NCBI GenBank assembly: GCA_034440615.1
Contig: JAOTOM010002247.1
Coordinates: 31,951-95,950 of the forward strand
Length of the DNA: 64,000 bases
Source of the DNA: Ashinkailepas kermadecensis
Lineage: Eukaryota > Arthropoda > Thecostraca > Neolepadidae
Direction of reading: 5' to 3'
The position numbers were made by a program, and so were the translations under genes. Position 1 is the stretch's first letter. Every line of letters starts with the position of its first letter. Positions 21,690 through 33,504 of the stretch are shown here, piece after piece. The notes under the pieces are model-generated. The model searched no databases and was not told the DNA's origin. It was given only the letters and a program-made list of their open reading frames with translations.

Positions 21690-23248
21690 AGAAAATGAGT
21701 GGTCCCATCATCTTAGTCACATTCATAAACATTGCATTGGAATGATAAATTCAACGAATTAATAAAACACCTTAAAACACAAACTTGCCATCTGCTCTAT
21801 CTTGTTTCTGAACAGCAGCAAAAATCCATTGATCACTGCTGTAAAACCAGCTGATGGTTATACACCTAACTAGGTAGGTAGGCACCTAGCTAGATAGGTG
21901 CCTACCTACACAAGCATAAGTACCTACATAAGCACAAGTACCTAAATAAGCATTCAAATGACATGCTTTGATCATGTCAACTTTCTGGCTCTGAATTCGA
22001 GCATCAGACTTTAAACAAGTGCTAAAACGTACACCCTTAAAAAATCCTGACTAACGAATCGGCACCGCAGGTATTCCACACTATTCCATTCCAGGCGATT
22101 GAGATGATGTCCTTACCTAGCGAACCCAAATCAGAGTCCTTCCGCGAGACACATTTTCAAAGAATAATACGATATCATAGCTATGACCTATTCAGACCAT
22201 AATAATGGAAGGATGCACATGTGTGGAAAAAACACCCCGACCAACATGACCCAAAAAGGAAATGATGCCACTCCCGAGAAATAAGTCTTCCCACCGCACC
22301 GTCACCGCCTGCAACTTCTGCGCGGCGATTGCGGCTTCCGTATCATTCAATTAACAACACATCCTCGAAAGCTTTTAGTTTGGATACTTACTAAGAAAAA
22401 GAGCGTATTTTTAGTATTAATACTCACTAAAGTTCGAAAACTTTAGTCAGGATTCATGCTAAACTTTTATATGGGGTTTAGAGGCAATAAACCGAAAATG
22501 AGAAAGAGGTGGGTATTCTGTCGGACGAATCGTAATATTTTGGATGTTGCTAGCCATCGAAATTAGAGCCTAACGTTAGCCACCATTATGGCGTCATTTG
22601 CGCGAGGCTTATCCTGCACAATCAATATAAGGTAACATAAGGTAGGGTGCAACCGTCCATCTTAGCATAAGGTACAACTGTCCGGAGATTCGAACTTTTC
22701 GTGACGTCATACGTTTTCAACGGCCGAAGTCCTCGTTGTTCGTAATGCTTTTCAGGGGTAACTTACCATGTTGTCATTTTTTAATAAAGCGAGATATAAT
22801 CATAAAACTAGAACCATATGATACAACGTATCTTTCTCTATGAAAAACGTCTGCTCCGTTGTGACTTGAAACTTGTTGTTCACTTACTATACGAGCCTAT
22901 CATTTCACGAAGGCTTGGAGCCCAGCCGGCACTCATTGCATGGTTTCTTTCCATTGACGAACGTTAATAATTAATGAATGTGGCATAGAACTTTCCGAAA
23001 ATTATGGGAATGGTATTAAGACCAACAATGGGAGACACCGCGCGAAAGCTTCCAGACGCAGCCGCCAGAGCGGCGACCTATGCGAGTAAGACATTAATTG
23101 TTCGCCTCATTGGCCGCGCCCATGCATTTGGCTTGCGTGGGATTGGAATAGTAGAAGGTTGGTGAAATCGATTACTTGGTGTTGGTGGTTTCCCAGCTAA
23201 GTTACTGGTGTTGGCGATAGGTAATGGCAACGTCTAAGTAAATCACAC
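21690..23248. other. No gene recognised
   Basis: Contains GGTAGGTAGGCACCTAGCTAG near 21870-21910 and an imperfect palindrome of TTTAGT/ACTAAA phrases at about 22375-22470 similar to 16620-16730. No exon was seen. Confidence 0.4.
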
Positions 23249-23679
23249 CAAGGGCGGATCTAGGAATTTCACGGCGGCACTTGTCCGGAGGCGCGCCCTC
23301 CCCTCCAAGGGGCTCCATGAGCTGTGGGTGCACTCGAGAATACTGAATGGGTGCGTTTGTTTGTTCTCAAAGGGGCGCCTTGTCCTCTTAGATGAACACC
23401 TTGGGCTGCAAAAATTAATTGAGTGGGGAAAGGGAATAGGTGGACTAATACCTTCCATCGGTGTTTTTCTCGGTCAAGGTGGGTACCTTTCCATCAGGGA
23501 CACATGCCCCAAGTCCACCTCCTTTACTCGCTCCTGGAGCACACTTCATGGCAGATTTTTCAGCTGGGCCTTGCCGGTGGCCCAGCTGAAGGACTTGGCC
23601 CATCGTGGTTCTTTTCATGGAAGGCGCCTTGTCCTCAACTTTCATGGGGGAGAGGCTTAGCCCCCTGTAGCCGCCACTG
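23249..23679. mobile_element. hAT-like MITE, both ends visible
   Basis: The left end is CAAGGGCGGATCTAGG; the right end read inward is CAGTGGCGGCTACAGGGGG. The roughly 430-bp interior is GC-rich, with GGCGCC-type phrases (AGGGGCGCCTTGTCC and AAGGCGCCTTGTCC). The flanking octamers (23241-23248 and 23680-23687) agree at only some positions, so the insertion is old or the ends are slightly off. Long frames on both strands are incidental. Confidence 0.6.
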
Positions 23680-23930
23680 ATAAACCAGAAGAACTAGACA
23701 TTTTATGAATGAACCAGAAATGTTCAGCTCGCTTCGCGCGCCGAAGGTGGTTTTCGTTTGGTCACATTTGTCCTCCTCCTTAAGAAAAGTCTCGCTGTGC
23801 CCCTATCGGAGTGTAATTTCCCAACCAAACTATGCAATTTCAGAACTCAAACTACCACACTGTGCATGGATTACGAGCTTTCCGAACTTACCTTCGGCCG
23901 GAGGATCTTGGGATTGCGCATAAGGGGAGG

Positions 23931-24300
23931 CCAAGGGCGGATCCAGAGTTTTCATGGGAGTGGGCACTCTTCTGGGGGGTGTCAATTCCTTGGAATTGCG
24001 CGACTGAGAAAGTCCTCGGAGGTGCGCTTTCAGCCGAAAATTCATTGAGCGCGTTGTGAGGGGTGCACTCGGACATCCTGAACGTCTTTCGTTTTACTGA
24101 CGTCTTTTACGTTCAAGAGGGCGCCGTTTCCGCTCAGAGGAGCCCTTTGGTTGAAATATCCTTTGAGCGAGGTGGGATTCACTGTAGCCTGGCCGGGAGG
24201 GCGCATTTTTCCGATAAGAGGGGCACCACCTTTTCATGTGGGGAGGGTGCCCCTAATGTCCTCTCTGTATCTGGTCCTGTGGAAGGTGCCCTCTGAAAGT
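23931..24300. mobile_element. hAT-like MITE, left end only
   Basis: Starts at CCAAGGGCGGATCCAGAG (about 23931) and continues with GGGCACTCTTCTGGGG and other G-rich phrases similar to the element at 23249, ending near AAGGTGCCCTCTG (about 24295). The right TIR was not found. Confidence 0.5.
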
Positions 24301-25385
24301 ACGTACAACAACGTATCTGGTGCCTGCCGAGAACCCATGCTGATATCCAAAATATCTTAACTTCAACCAAACAACAAGCACTGCCCTAATCATAAATCAT
24401 GAAGAAAAAAGAAACAGTACTACGAGAAAAGATCGTCACCCATCGGTAAGCAAGCATTAGCATACTCCACATTGGTCAAGCAATACTCATCATGCCACGT
24501 TTCAATAACATCTCCTTGACTCATTTAAAGGTGTCGCACATGCACGGGAGTGTTTAAATCGCATGAAGGATGTTTCTCTTTAAATTTTCCCTCTTGATCT
24601 ATTCCTTTTTTCGGGATTCCTCGGATGGGAAAACCAACGCCCTCAATTTATAAACACAGCCAACACCCAGGTCTCTAAATGGTTTCTGGAATATGACGCG
24701 CAAAGCTATTGAAATCTGGCATCACAACCTCCCACCACAGTTACACAATCCAAACGGTAGCGAGCCGAAGTTTGCTGACTCCGGTGTCACAGTCGCCTGC
24801 ACTGCCATCTGGCGGCAGAAACTCCGCGTTGTTCCCCATTGTCACGCCATGGGCCTAATCCTAAATTGTGGCAAAAAGGGAGGGGCAGCTTCCCGAAAAC
24901 TATGCGAAGTTCTACCACGGCAATGAATCATGTTTCTGAATGGATTATAGGGCAACGGCATAAACGCACGTTTATATTGACAAGTGTTTTCACACTGATA
25001 CCCAATTTTGTCCCTGGGTCAACTGGTAGGTAGGTCACAAGGCCCCGTAGGTCGCAAGGACCATATCGATGCAATGTGTTGTTTGCAATGGTGACACGTG
25101 TACTGTGGAGGCAATGCAAATGTATAAATAAAGGGTGGAATTGTCGGGAAATTATTGTGTAGCAGCGATCATTGTTTTAGGCAGACGTATACCATGCAGG
25201 GGAGCAAGCATAAATATATTTCTGGGAAGTACAGGAAGTACAAATACAAATTGATTTAGGAGTTGGCGAAAACTTGATTCTGTCTGCTAGTATCACGCCA
25301 ATGTATTGTAACAAAGCTTCTATAAATATACTTTTCGGCCGTCAAATGGGTATACACTGGCATAGTACTATAATTATGTCAAGTA
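24301..25385. other. No gene recognised
   Basis: Mixed-composition DNA without a supported exon, RNA gene or repeat. Confidence 0.4.
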
Positions 25386-26050
25386 ACTGTAAATGATGTG
25401 ACCCCGTAAGCCAGCCGACCTACCGCGTCCCGTAACTTTAATGCGCCCAGTATCTTTCCATCGGGCCGGCCGCCGCCGTCGCCGGGTCGCGGCCGGAACT
25501 GGATCAGCGACTTTTGGGGCGGTGCCGGGCCGACGACCGCTCGGTGGTTGACGACAGTGACGTGTAAATTTTCATCAGCCACGGCCGCCACATCGACGCC
25601 GAACTACCCCCGATGGATCAGGCGGGTCCGGACTGTTGAGCTACGCGGGTCTGCGGGTGGCTGCTGCGTGTGTCTGTTGAGTGACTGCCGAGTGACGCGT
25701 GAATTTCGGAACTTAGAATATTTTCGGTTAGCGGCCTATCTCTGAGAACTCTTGTATGAACGCTGAATTGGTACGCTTACGCAGTCGCCGAGAGTCAGTC
25801 GCTCGACGCGGTTCCGCTGTCGCTTCGTGCGCTGGCGTTTGTGTGTTTTTCGGATGAAAGTCGCATACTCGTAATTTTCGGCCGGCGTCTCGCCCCTTCT
25901 AAATTTATCTGAACGCTTGCGTGTTGAGCACCGAAATCGCACAATATACCGTGCAGTGGACCATCTGTGTTGAACAGCCGGAGTGACGCGAACGCGAGGA
26001 CACTAGACTATCACATCGCCTATATAGAGTCCAGAAGACTTTCACGCCAG
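25386..26050. promoter_or_regulatory. CpG-rich block upstream of the Gypsy element
   Basis: High CpG content (for example GCCGGCCGCCGCCGTCGCCG near 25465), falling off toward 26050. It could be a host promoter or the 5' LTR/leader of the Gypsy remnant that starts at about 26430; no matching 3' copy was found, so an LTR cannot be shown. No exon was assigned. Confidence 0.35.
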
Positions 26051-26444
26051 CGCGTAAGTCCGAGTAAAATCGCAAAATCCTTTAAAAAAAATACCGCCTC
26101 CGATTTTCGACCACTAATAGAACTGCCTTCTAAAATTGCAAAATTGTGCCGTATACCTGTTGTGTACTGAATACTGTACGTGTGAATTATTGTGTGAACC
26201 TTGAGCTTAAATTAAAACATATAATTATCCACAAACTAAGCGAAATCCCAAAATGTTCTGAACAAATAATTTTAAAAAATAGAGATAAAACGTAACGTAA
26301 TTAAACATCACTGAAATTACCTTTGATATACTTGCCGACAGCTTCAACGATATCAGATTGGAAACGAGAGCATAAGGACTAAGCCAAAATGTAAAACCGT
26401 TTTCGGGGGACAGCCACAACAAGCTTTGCGATTGGCTACGCCAA

Positions 26445-26995
26445 ATGGAGCGCATAAATTGTATCATGGATGACGAACAAATGATGATGATTTGCATAAA
26501 CACGCTTTCTGGACCTGCAGCCGAATTGATGCAACGCGTGTTCCTTCAACAACCACGTATGACGTGGGCAGAAATCAAACAAGTCATGCGAGAAAGGTAC
26601 TCTGACCTTTTGAATCAAAAATGTTCCCAAGAAGTTTGCGAAAAATGAAACAGCATCGGGCCGAACTAGTACAAAATTTTGGTGAGAAGTTACTCACTCT
26701 GGCACGTGAGGCATACACGGACTTTGAAAATCCCACGACTCAGGACATTCTGATAGACCTTTTCAATAGAGGCGTTCAGAGTAGCTCTTTGGCAAAAAAG
26801 TTACACCGACAGCAGTTCCGAACACTAGAGCAAGCCATTCAATTTGCAATGAGAGAGCAGCAGATGGACAGGGCCATTGAGTTATGTAGAGGAATACAAA
26901 AAGATGAACCAATGGAAATTGATGCGATTGACCAGGAGAAAGGAGACGACAGATTGGACAAATTATGGAAATTAGTTTTGGCTATAGGTCGATAG
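26445..26995 (+). pseudogene. Gypsy gag remnant
   Basis: Two overlapping frames (26445-26648 and 26621-26995) together resemble a Gypsy capsid: a Trp-containing helix region (MTWAEIKQVMRERYSD) and a later helical part (FGEKLLTLAREAY..LIDLFNRGV). A frame change near 26640 breaks it. No CCHC knuckle is intact downstream; 27180-27300 has Cys/His-rich remnants (CVKCERR). The start codon of the original gag is not secure. Confidence 0.7.
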
Positions 26996-27379
26996 GAGGA
27001 AAAAATTATCAGCGAAAAAGCCAGAAACGGAGAAACCGCAAACGGAGAACAAACTTCAGCCTGGATCGCGATTATTTCACCCATCGTACCAACGGTACCC
27101 GGGACCGCCGCGCGCCTATCCCTCAGGACCCCACCATGGACCCCATCAGCCACGACCCCCCATGAGCCCCAGAATGTGGAGAGCACCACCAAACCCAGCT
27201 CACCGCTGTACTTCAGCTGGAAATGTGATGGAAACATTTCACCCATCTGTGTGAAATGTGAAAGAAGGTCATCTTGGACGGCAGTGCCGCTCCCAACCGA
27301 TCAGCCAGCCGAAAAACTAATGAGCTCTGCCATGACTGACCACCGCAATAGAGCTGAGAAAATTCAGAAAGAGGAAACA

Positions 27380-27830
27380 AAGAGAATGGAGGGGAAAAAT
27401 GTCCGGAAAAAGAGAGACCCCGAAAAACGTAAACAGAAACTGGACCGTCTCCAACAAATTCACATAAAGGCGAACATATCCATGGCTTGGCTTCATATAG
27501 GCAACCAAAAGGCCTATACGCTTGTGGATACTGCAGCCGACATATCGTTGATTTCGAGAAAAAATTTGTTTGACAAAATCGCGGAGAAAAACATTATAAA
27601 TTTATCATGGGACCGACGCGACTGCATACCACTGATATCCGCCAGTGGCCATCGTCTGAAAAAAACAATGGAGTCGGAACCTTCGTGGTTAAGATGAGCA
27701 AATTTCGAAAACCGTTCGAATTTCAAATAGTACAGGTCCTGAAACAGGAATGCATGTTGGGAAATGATTTCTTGACGGAGTTTGGAGCAAAATTAGACTT
27801 TGAGAAGAAAAAAAAACTATGCATCGAAGG
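27380..27830 (+). pseudogene. Gypsy aspartic protease remnant
   Basis: Retropepsin-like core: the catalytic motif reads LVDTAADISLIS, where families normally have DTGA, so the Gly after Thr is replaced by Ala. After a frame change near 27620-27690 the C-terminal LGNDFL-like motif appears (MLGNDFLTEFGAKLDF). The substitution and frameshift imply a dead protease. Confidence 0.75.
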
Positions 27831-28289
27831 AAACATGATTCCACTGAGACCACAACGGCAGACTAGTGAGCAGGCGACCTCACCCGTACGAGTCAAAGGA
27901 AGAATCCACATTCCCGCCAACACTGTCGTGGAATGCCCAGCCGATATTAACCGTGTCCAACTAGTCGATCAAAATTGTCATGTACGCTCGCTAAATAATA
28001 TGCCGCTGATCTCTGAGGAACCTGGTATATTCATAGCCGAAGTAGTAGCAAAACCTGATCAGCATACACGCCTACCAGTTCCAATTGTCAACGCCACTAC
28101 ACGATATTTATCCTTGTACCCAGAGCAGATGATAGCATTCGCTGAGACTATAGACGACTATGACCTAGAAAACCTGATCGACATGACCAAAGACATTGAA
28201 CTGACGCCGCCGACCGCACCCTCTGACCCGCTTGAACGAGCCAAACTGGCTCACCTGACTGGCGCTGACAAAGACAAACTGGAACAGCT

Positions 28290-29020
28290 GTTACGTGCTA
28301 ACACTAAACTATTTGCCGAGACTGACGCAGACCTTGGCACGACTGATGTTCTGGAAATGGACATTGACACTGGAGATAACCCACCGATCCGACAAGCTCC
28401 TTACAAAACCCCATTATCTCACCAAAAATATTTATAAAAACAAATCAAAGTAATGCTAGAAGCGGGAATCATTGAAGAATCGGACAGCCCCTGGGCGGCC
28501 CCGATGGTAATTGTTCGCAAGAAAAACGGAAGCAACCGTTTCGCAATTGACTTTAGAAAATGAAATAAGGTGACCAAGAAAAATAGCTACCCACTACCCC
28601 TCATTGAGAACATCCTTGCCTTTGTGGGAGGTGCGAACTTCTTTTCGTCTTTGGATTTGAAAACGGATTTTTGGCAAATTCCGATGTCAGAGAAGCATCC
28701 CAAAAACACCATTGACGTGTTTTCTAGGCCTGTGGAACTTTCGTAAAATGCCATTTGGCAGTTGTAAAGCGCCATCGGATAGTGTAAGCTTCTGTCATCC
28801 AGCCAAACCCTAAGAAGGTTGAACCAATTCAACATATGGCAGCCCCGACCAACGTCAAGGGAGTCCGCTCATTTATCGGTATGTGTTCCTATTACCGTCG
28901 CTTCATTGCCAACTTCAGTCAAATCTCAGCGACACTCATAAACCTCACTAAGAAACATCCTAAATTTAATTGGACAGACGAGTGTGAACATGCTTTCGAA
29001 ACCCTCAAACCAAATTAGCT
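28290..29020 (+). pseudogene. Gypsy reverse transcriptase remnant with core deletion
   Basis: The N-terminal RT part is clear: EAGIIEESDSPWAAPMV and RFAIDFRK, then SLDLKTDFWQIPM. In-frame stops occur at about 28434 and 28561, and there are frame changes near 28740. The segment with the catalytic YxDD box is missing between about 28745 and 28800. The thumb region resumes as VKGVRSFIGMCSYYRRFI (28856-28912). Not functional. Confidence 0.85.
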
Positions 29021-29400
29021 TCCGCACCTGTACTGCATATCCCGACATCACGAAAGAGTACAAATTATACACGGACGCTTCCCAAAATGCCATTGGAGCC
29101 GTGTTAGTGCAGAACCATAGTGACCATGAAAGAGTGGTAGAGTATCTGTCGAACAATTGAACAAAACACAACGTAAATGGCAAATGTTCAGAAGGAGGCC
29201 TATGCATGGCGTTTGGCCGTGCAAAAATTACGAAAGTATTTGTCAGGATCGAAATTCACCATTCTGACCGATCACCGTCCGCTCACCTTCTTGAACTTGC
29301 CAGAAATGAACAATCCCATGCTGCAGAGATGGCCTATCATGCTTTCAGAGCACGACTGCTAGGTAATTTATATTAAAGGAACCAAAATGTCGTTGTAGAC
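29020..29400 (+). pseudogene. Gypsy RNase H remnant
   Basis: Frames carry YTDASQNAIGAVL (first catalytic Asp), then after frame changes KEAYAWRLAVQKLRKYLSG and FTILTDHRPLTFL. These are RNase H motifs of Gypsy pol. At least two frame changes and a stop near 29360 disrupt it. Confidence 0.8.
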
Positions 29401-29412
29401 CATCTCAGTAGA

Positions 29413-30760
29413 ATGCATGAATCCGATCAAGCCGTGAATGTCATTGATTCAGACCATGTTCCCATGGGTGATCTCCGCCAAACCGAGTTCAGCAAATCAG
29501 AGGAAGAGCTTAGCAGAGAAGAAAAATTGAATGACATACTAGTAAAATGGGAAAACATAGAGAAACTTCAGAAGCCAGATGAGGACATAGCAAATATTCG
29601 AAACATCATGAATGACAAAAATCACGCAGATTATCGAAACATCGTTTTGCATTACATGGAATTCGATAAATTAATCTACAAAATTAGCGACGAACCTCGC
29701 TGTGGACCATTTCCAGGCTTACAACTATGCGTGCCCAAATGCTTGAGACAGGAAGTGTTGAAGGAGATGCACGAAGGTTTCTTTGCAAGACACATGGGAC
29801 TCACCAAAAGGTACGAGAAACTTAAATTTAGATATTACTGGAACGGAATGTGGAGAGACACTGTGGCTTACCTCAAAGCTTGCGTGCCTTGCACAGGACG
29901 CAGAGCCAAAGCAGCCCCAGCACCCATGCAAGAAATGCCAGTACCTCACTATCCCTTTGAAATGATTGCTATCGACATGTGTGGACCATTCCCAGAAACG
30001 CAAAAAGGTAACCAATACGTCATCACGATCATCGACTTGTTTTCCTCTTGGCCTGAAAGGTTTTGCACTGAACGAAAGGATGCTCATGCCGTCGCAAAAA
30101 TACTCATGGAAGAAATTATTCCACGCAATTCCTGTCCACGCGTCATCCTCTCTGACCTGGGATCCGAATTCAGAAATGCAGTTGTTGATGACTTGGAAAC
30201 GTGCATAAATATTCGCCATATCACCACCAGTGCGTATAAACCGCAGTCTAACGGCCGTTGCGAACGCGACTATCGATGCAAAATGACGTACTAGCAAAAA
30301 CCATCAACAAAAATCAAGATCACTGCGACACAAAAATTCCCGCCACTCTTGCCGCTTATCGGACCGCAAACATTGGAAACTCCGGAACAATTTCGCCATT
30401 ATTTACGCTGTACGGCAGAGACCCCGTTCTCCCTTTGGACAGTTTGCTCCAGCCAAAAGTTAGATGTTATGAAGAGGACTATGTCCCAAGAATGTTGGCC
30501 AATTTGCATGAAGCTTACAGCCACATGAAGACGCACATCGTTGAGAGCCATGAGTAGAACCGAGAGTATGCGGGCCGCAAAGCCAAACCGCTAAATTTCA
30601 AAATTGGACATCCCGTATATGTTTATGACACAACAGTACAACCTGGCACGTCGCCAAAATTATCGCTGCCCTGGAAACCATACTTTCGGATTATCAAACA
30701 GACTAGACCAGTAAATTATGTAATTAGGAACCAGACCATCAGTAAGATGTAATCAGTAAG
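29413..30760 (+). pseudogene. Gypsy integrase, mostly open then broken
   Basis: A 293-codon frame (29413-30294) contains the HHCC zinc module (HEGFFARHMG, CVPCTG) and the catalytic triad context: Asp in IAIDMCGPF, Asp in ILSDLGSEF, Glu in PQSNGRCERD. It stops at about 30292. A second frame (30258-30557) continues the C-terminal domain (YRTANIGNSGTISPLFTLYGRDPVLPL), with another stop near 30557 and decayed sequence to about 30760. Best preserved part of the element, but interrupted. Confidence 0.88.
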
Positions 30761-30897
30761 ATCAGACTGGTACATGCCCAGAAATTACGGCTACCCGACC
30801 AGGACACAGCATGGGAACCCACCAACGATGAAGACGAGCCGGTGAACCAGAAATATCTCGGGCCCTCGGCGACATTGGTTTTCTGTCCCGCCACGAT

Positions 30898-31985
30898 ATG
30901 TCGAGCTTCGGTATGTTTTTCGGTGCCATAAGCGATTTGCTAAGACATCTGGTGGTATGTTTGGGCTAATGGGCGATTTTTCTGGCTCGGGAAATTTTCG
31001 GAATTTCTCTTTATTTTGGAGGGCTCCGGCTTGATTCTTGTTGGGCTCCGATGCGATTTTGGGACCACGCTGTGTTTACTTGGGGACATCGACGCCAAGT
31101 TTTGGGAGCTCCGATGGAATTATTGATGCCTTGACCAGAATTTATGCGACTACCGACAAGAATTTTGGGTCCCAAGCGCAAATTTTCGGGCCGGGTGCAA
31201 GTTGTTTTTGGTGTCCCCCGACGCGAAATTATCTTGGCCTAGAACCATTTTTGGGGACCTCGGCGCGATTCTTGGGTTCTTGGGAGCCCACTTCTTTACG
31301 ATGGAGGGGGTATTGGCCTCTTTAGTATGCTACTGTGGCTGTTGAACGAGTTTTTTTTTGTCAGCCGATGACACCCTTCAGAGTAGAAAGGTCCTCAGAA
31401 GAACTTTTTTCGGGACCTGTGCTGCATTTTCCAGTGCTCGGGTCAACTAGATAGACTCACTTTGTGATTTCTTGGGGTCGACTTCTATTTTTGTAAGCCT
31501 CCTGCGCTATATTTGTGGGCCCCGGTACGATTCTTCGGGATCCCGGTGCATTTTTTTCGGTGCTCCAACGCGCTTCTAACCGGGGCCCGTCTCATTTTTG
31601 GGGTCTTTGACGCAATTTTTGTGGTCGCAGAGTAACATTCCGGGTAGAAATTGAGTTTTGGGAAGCTAGCTGCGATCTGTGGGGCTCCGGCGCGACTTTT
31701 TGGGCCCATAGTGTGATTTCCAAGGTCAGCAGCGCGACGTTTTTGGGTCTAAGTGCAATTTTGGGACTCTGTCGTCATTTGTTGGGATGCCTATCGCGAG
31801 TTTTAGTGGCCTCGACACGTCTTTGGGGGCCCAACACGCCTTGGTTTCTTTGGAGCGATCTCTAGGACCCCAGAATGATTTTCCATGTCCGGGCTGATTA
31901 TTTTTGTTGCGCCTGCTTCATTTATTGGGTGTTCCAGATGTGATTTTTGTGGCACCGGTGCAACCTGTCGAGCCCCTAGCGTGAT
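30898..31985 (+). repeat. Degenerate 22-bp-period repeat unit, family B copy 1
   Basis: Built from units such as GGGCCCCGG + CGCGATTTTT. It is collinear with 51085-52190 (same strand) and with 41050-42330 (opposite strand), down to single phrases such as TTTTTTGTCAGCCGATG (31348) and GGCCTCGACACGT (31808). The left edge abuts the Gypsy remnant and the right edge the LINE reverse-transcriptase fragment. No coding capacity. Confidence 0.85.
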
Positions 31986-32800
31986 CTTTAAGGCGATAGG
32001 CCGGTAATGAAGCGGCTCTAATCCGCTTTTCCCCGGTTTCACAATTGGAATGATTATGGCTTCTCGCCAGGAAGCCGGGAAGCAACCCTCTTCCCAGACT
32101 CTGTTAAAAGTTGCTTGGAGTGTTTCCTGTGCTCCTGGGGGCAAATATTTTAACACGCCATTATGTATGTTGTCAGGCCCTCTGCCACGCTCTTAAGACC
32201 TCTGATCGCTGAACGTAGTTCGTTCATAATAAATAATTTGTATAAGGGTAGGCTATGTGATGTCGAGAAGTCAATTTGTTTAGTTTCCAATTCAGCTTTT
32301 CTGTAAAGAAACGCAGCGTCATAGTTTGCGTCTCCACTCCACGCTGCTGGTGCCCCGGCTATTTCATTAGCAACCTCAGAGGGGTGAATCACATCTACAC
32401 CAGCCACGCGTAGTACGGGAAGGGGGACAGAGTTGTAGTGGGCAGCTATCCGCTTTATACGGGACCATATCTGATTCGTCGTGGTAGATCGGTTTATTGT
32501 TGTTACATAGTCTCGCCATGACTTTCGATTTGTTGCCCGTATCGAGAGACGTACTAGGGCTCGAGCCTTTTGGAACGCTATTCGGTTCGACGTACTGCTA
32601 TTATCGTTGAATTTTCTAAACGCTCCCTCACGTGCACGTATAGCTTCCCCACGCTCCACTGACCACCACGGGACCGGGGTGCGACGTGGTGCACCAGAGG
32701 TGCGTGGAATGCTGGAGACGGCAAAGTGCACCAGCCCAGCTGTTAGCTGCTCCACTGAAATATTAGTTTCATTCAAATCATCTGAAAAGTAAGTTTTCAC
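31985..32800 (-). pseudogene. LINE ORF2 linker and start of reverse transcriptase
   Basis: The 216-codon frame 32800-32150 carries the linker typical of Jockey/I-like ORF2 (PVPWWSVERGEAIRARE, NRKSWRDYV, IWSRIKRIAA). A second frame (32156 leftward) has FNRVWEEGCFPASWREAIII and KPGKSGLEPLHYRPIAL, the first RT motifs. The catalytic YADD region and C terminus are absent because sequence switches to the repeat at about 31985. Confidence 0.85.
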
Positions 32801-32940
32801 GTTGTAGGCAAACTTCCCCCATCCGCCTTCTTACCATTCCACCGTTGAGGTCGAGAGCCAAGAACTGCGCTGTCGTGGTATTGTATAGAAATGGGAAAGT
32901 GATCACTCCCATGTACGTCCTCAGAGACTGATCGGGACAG

Positions 32941-33428
32941 TCAGTGTGCCAAAGCCAGGCTTGCGAGACTCAGGTCGATCGCGAAAGTAAAACCAGATGG
33001 AAGAGTAATGTGTGTGGCTGCACCTGTGTTTAAAATGCAGAGGGATTCGTCTAGAATAAAACTCTTCATCGACCGGCCGCGAGAGTTCGTGATACAACAA
33101 CTCCACGCAATAGGGTACGCGTTAAAGTCTCCGAGGAGCAAAACAGGTGGGGTCAGTTGGAGCATCAGACGCCCCAGCTCTGCAGGTGGCAAAGAGCGGC
33201 CAGGAGGAAGATATACTGAACATACAGTCATTGTGCGTCGGTTGATGATGATGTGTCAGATGTGTTTTTGGAGATAACTGAGTAACGTTTTAGATGGAAT
33301 GATGAGGCCGGTGGCAACTTTGTCTCTTGGAGACATATCACAATTGGATGATGTCCATTTAAAACGACCTCGAGATCGGCGATGTTCGAACGGATCCCCC
33401 TACAGTTCCACTGAAAGATGAAGGGCAC
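32941..33428 (-). pseudogene. LINE ORF2 endonuclease domain, broken
   Basis: Starts FIFQWNCRGIRSN and contains VICLQETK, the metal-binding Glu motif of APE endonucleases. After a frame change near 33230 come VCSVYLPPG and LLLGDFNAYP, where the canonical last residue of GDFNAH is Tyr. The final SDH-type motif is not evident before 32941. This domain nicks target DNA for target-primed reverse transcription. Confidence 0.85.
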
Positions 33429-33504
33429 TTAAAATGATAGTCACAATTAGTAAAATTGGATTAAAAAGAAAGACAAAACAGAAGACTAGGGTTGACTAGA
33501 CTGC

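Larger units (their letters stand above)
26430..30890 (+). mobile_element. Decayed Ty3/Gypsy retrotransposon
   Basis: Domains run in the order gag, protease, reverse transcriptase, RNase H, integrase, typical of Ty3/Gypsy (integrase last, unlike Ty1/Copia). Multiple stops, frameshifts and a deletion in the RT core make it inactive. No matching LTRs were seen: the left flank is CpG-rich unique DNA, and the right end passes at about 30898 directly into a degenerate short-period repeat that also abuts the LINE. Components are listed separately. Confidence 0.9.

Noticed and set aside
25386..25600. First exon of a gene on the minus strand (frame of about 70 codons)
   Set aside because: No ATG in a good position (the apparent start is GTG), no recognised domain, and the frame is explained by CpG-rich composition.
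26430..30890. Active retrovirus-like element
   Set aside because: Protease motif altered, RT catalytic segment deleted, several stops and frameshifts, no LTR pair and no envelope-like frame.
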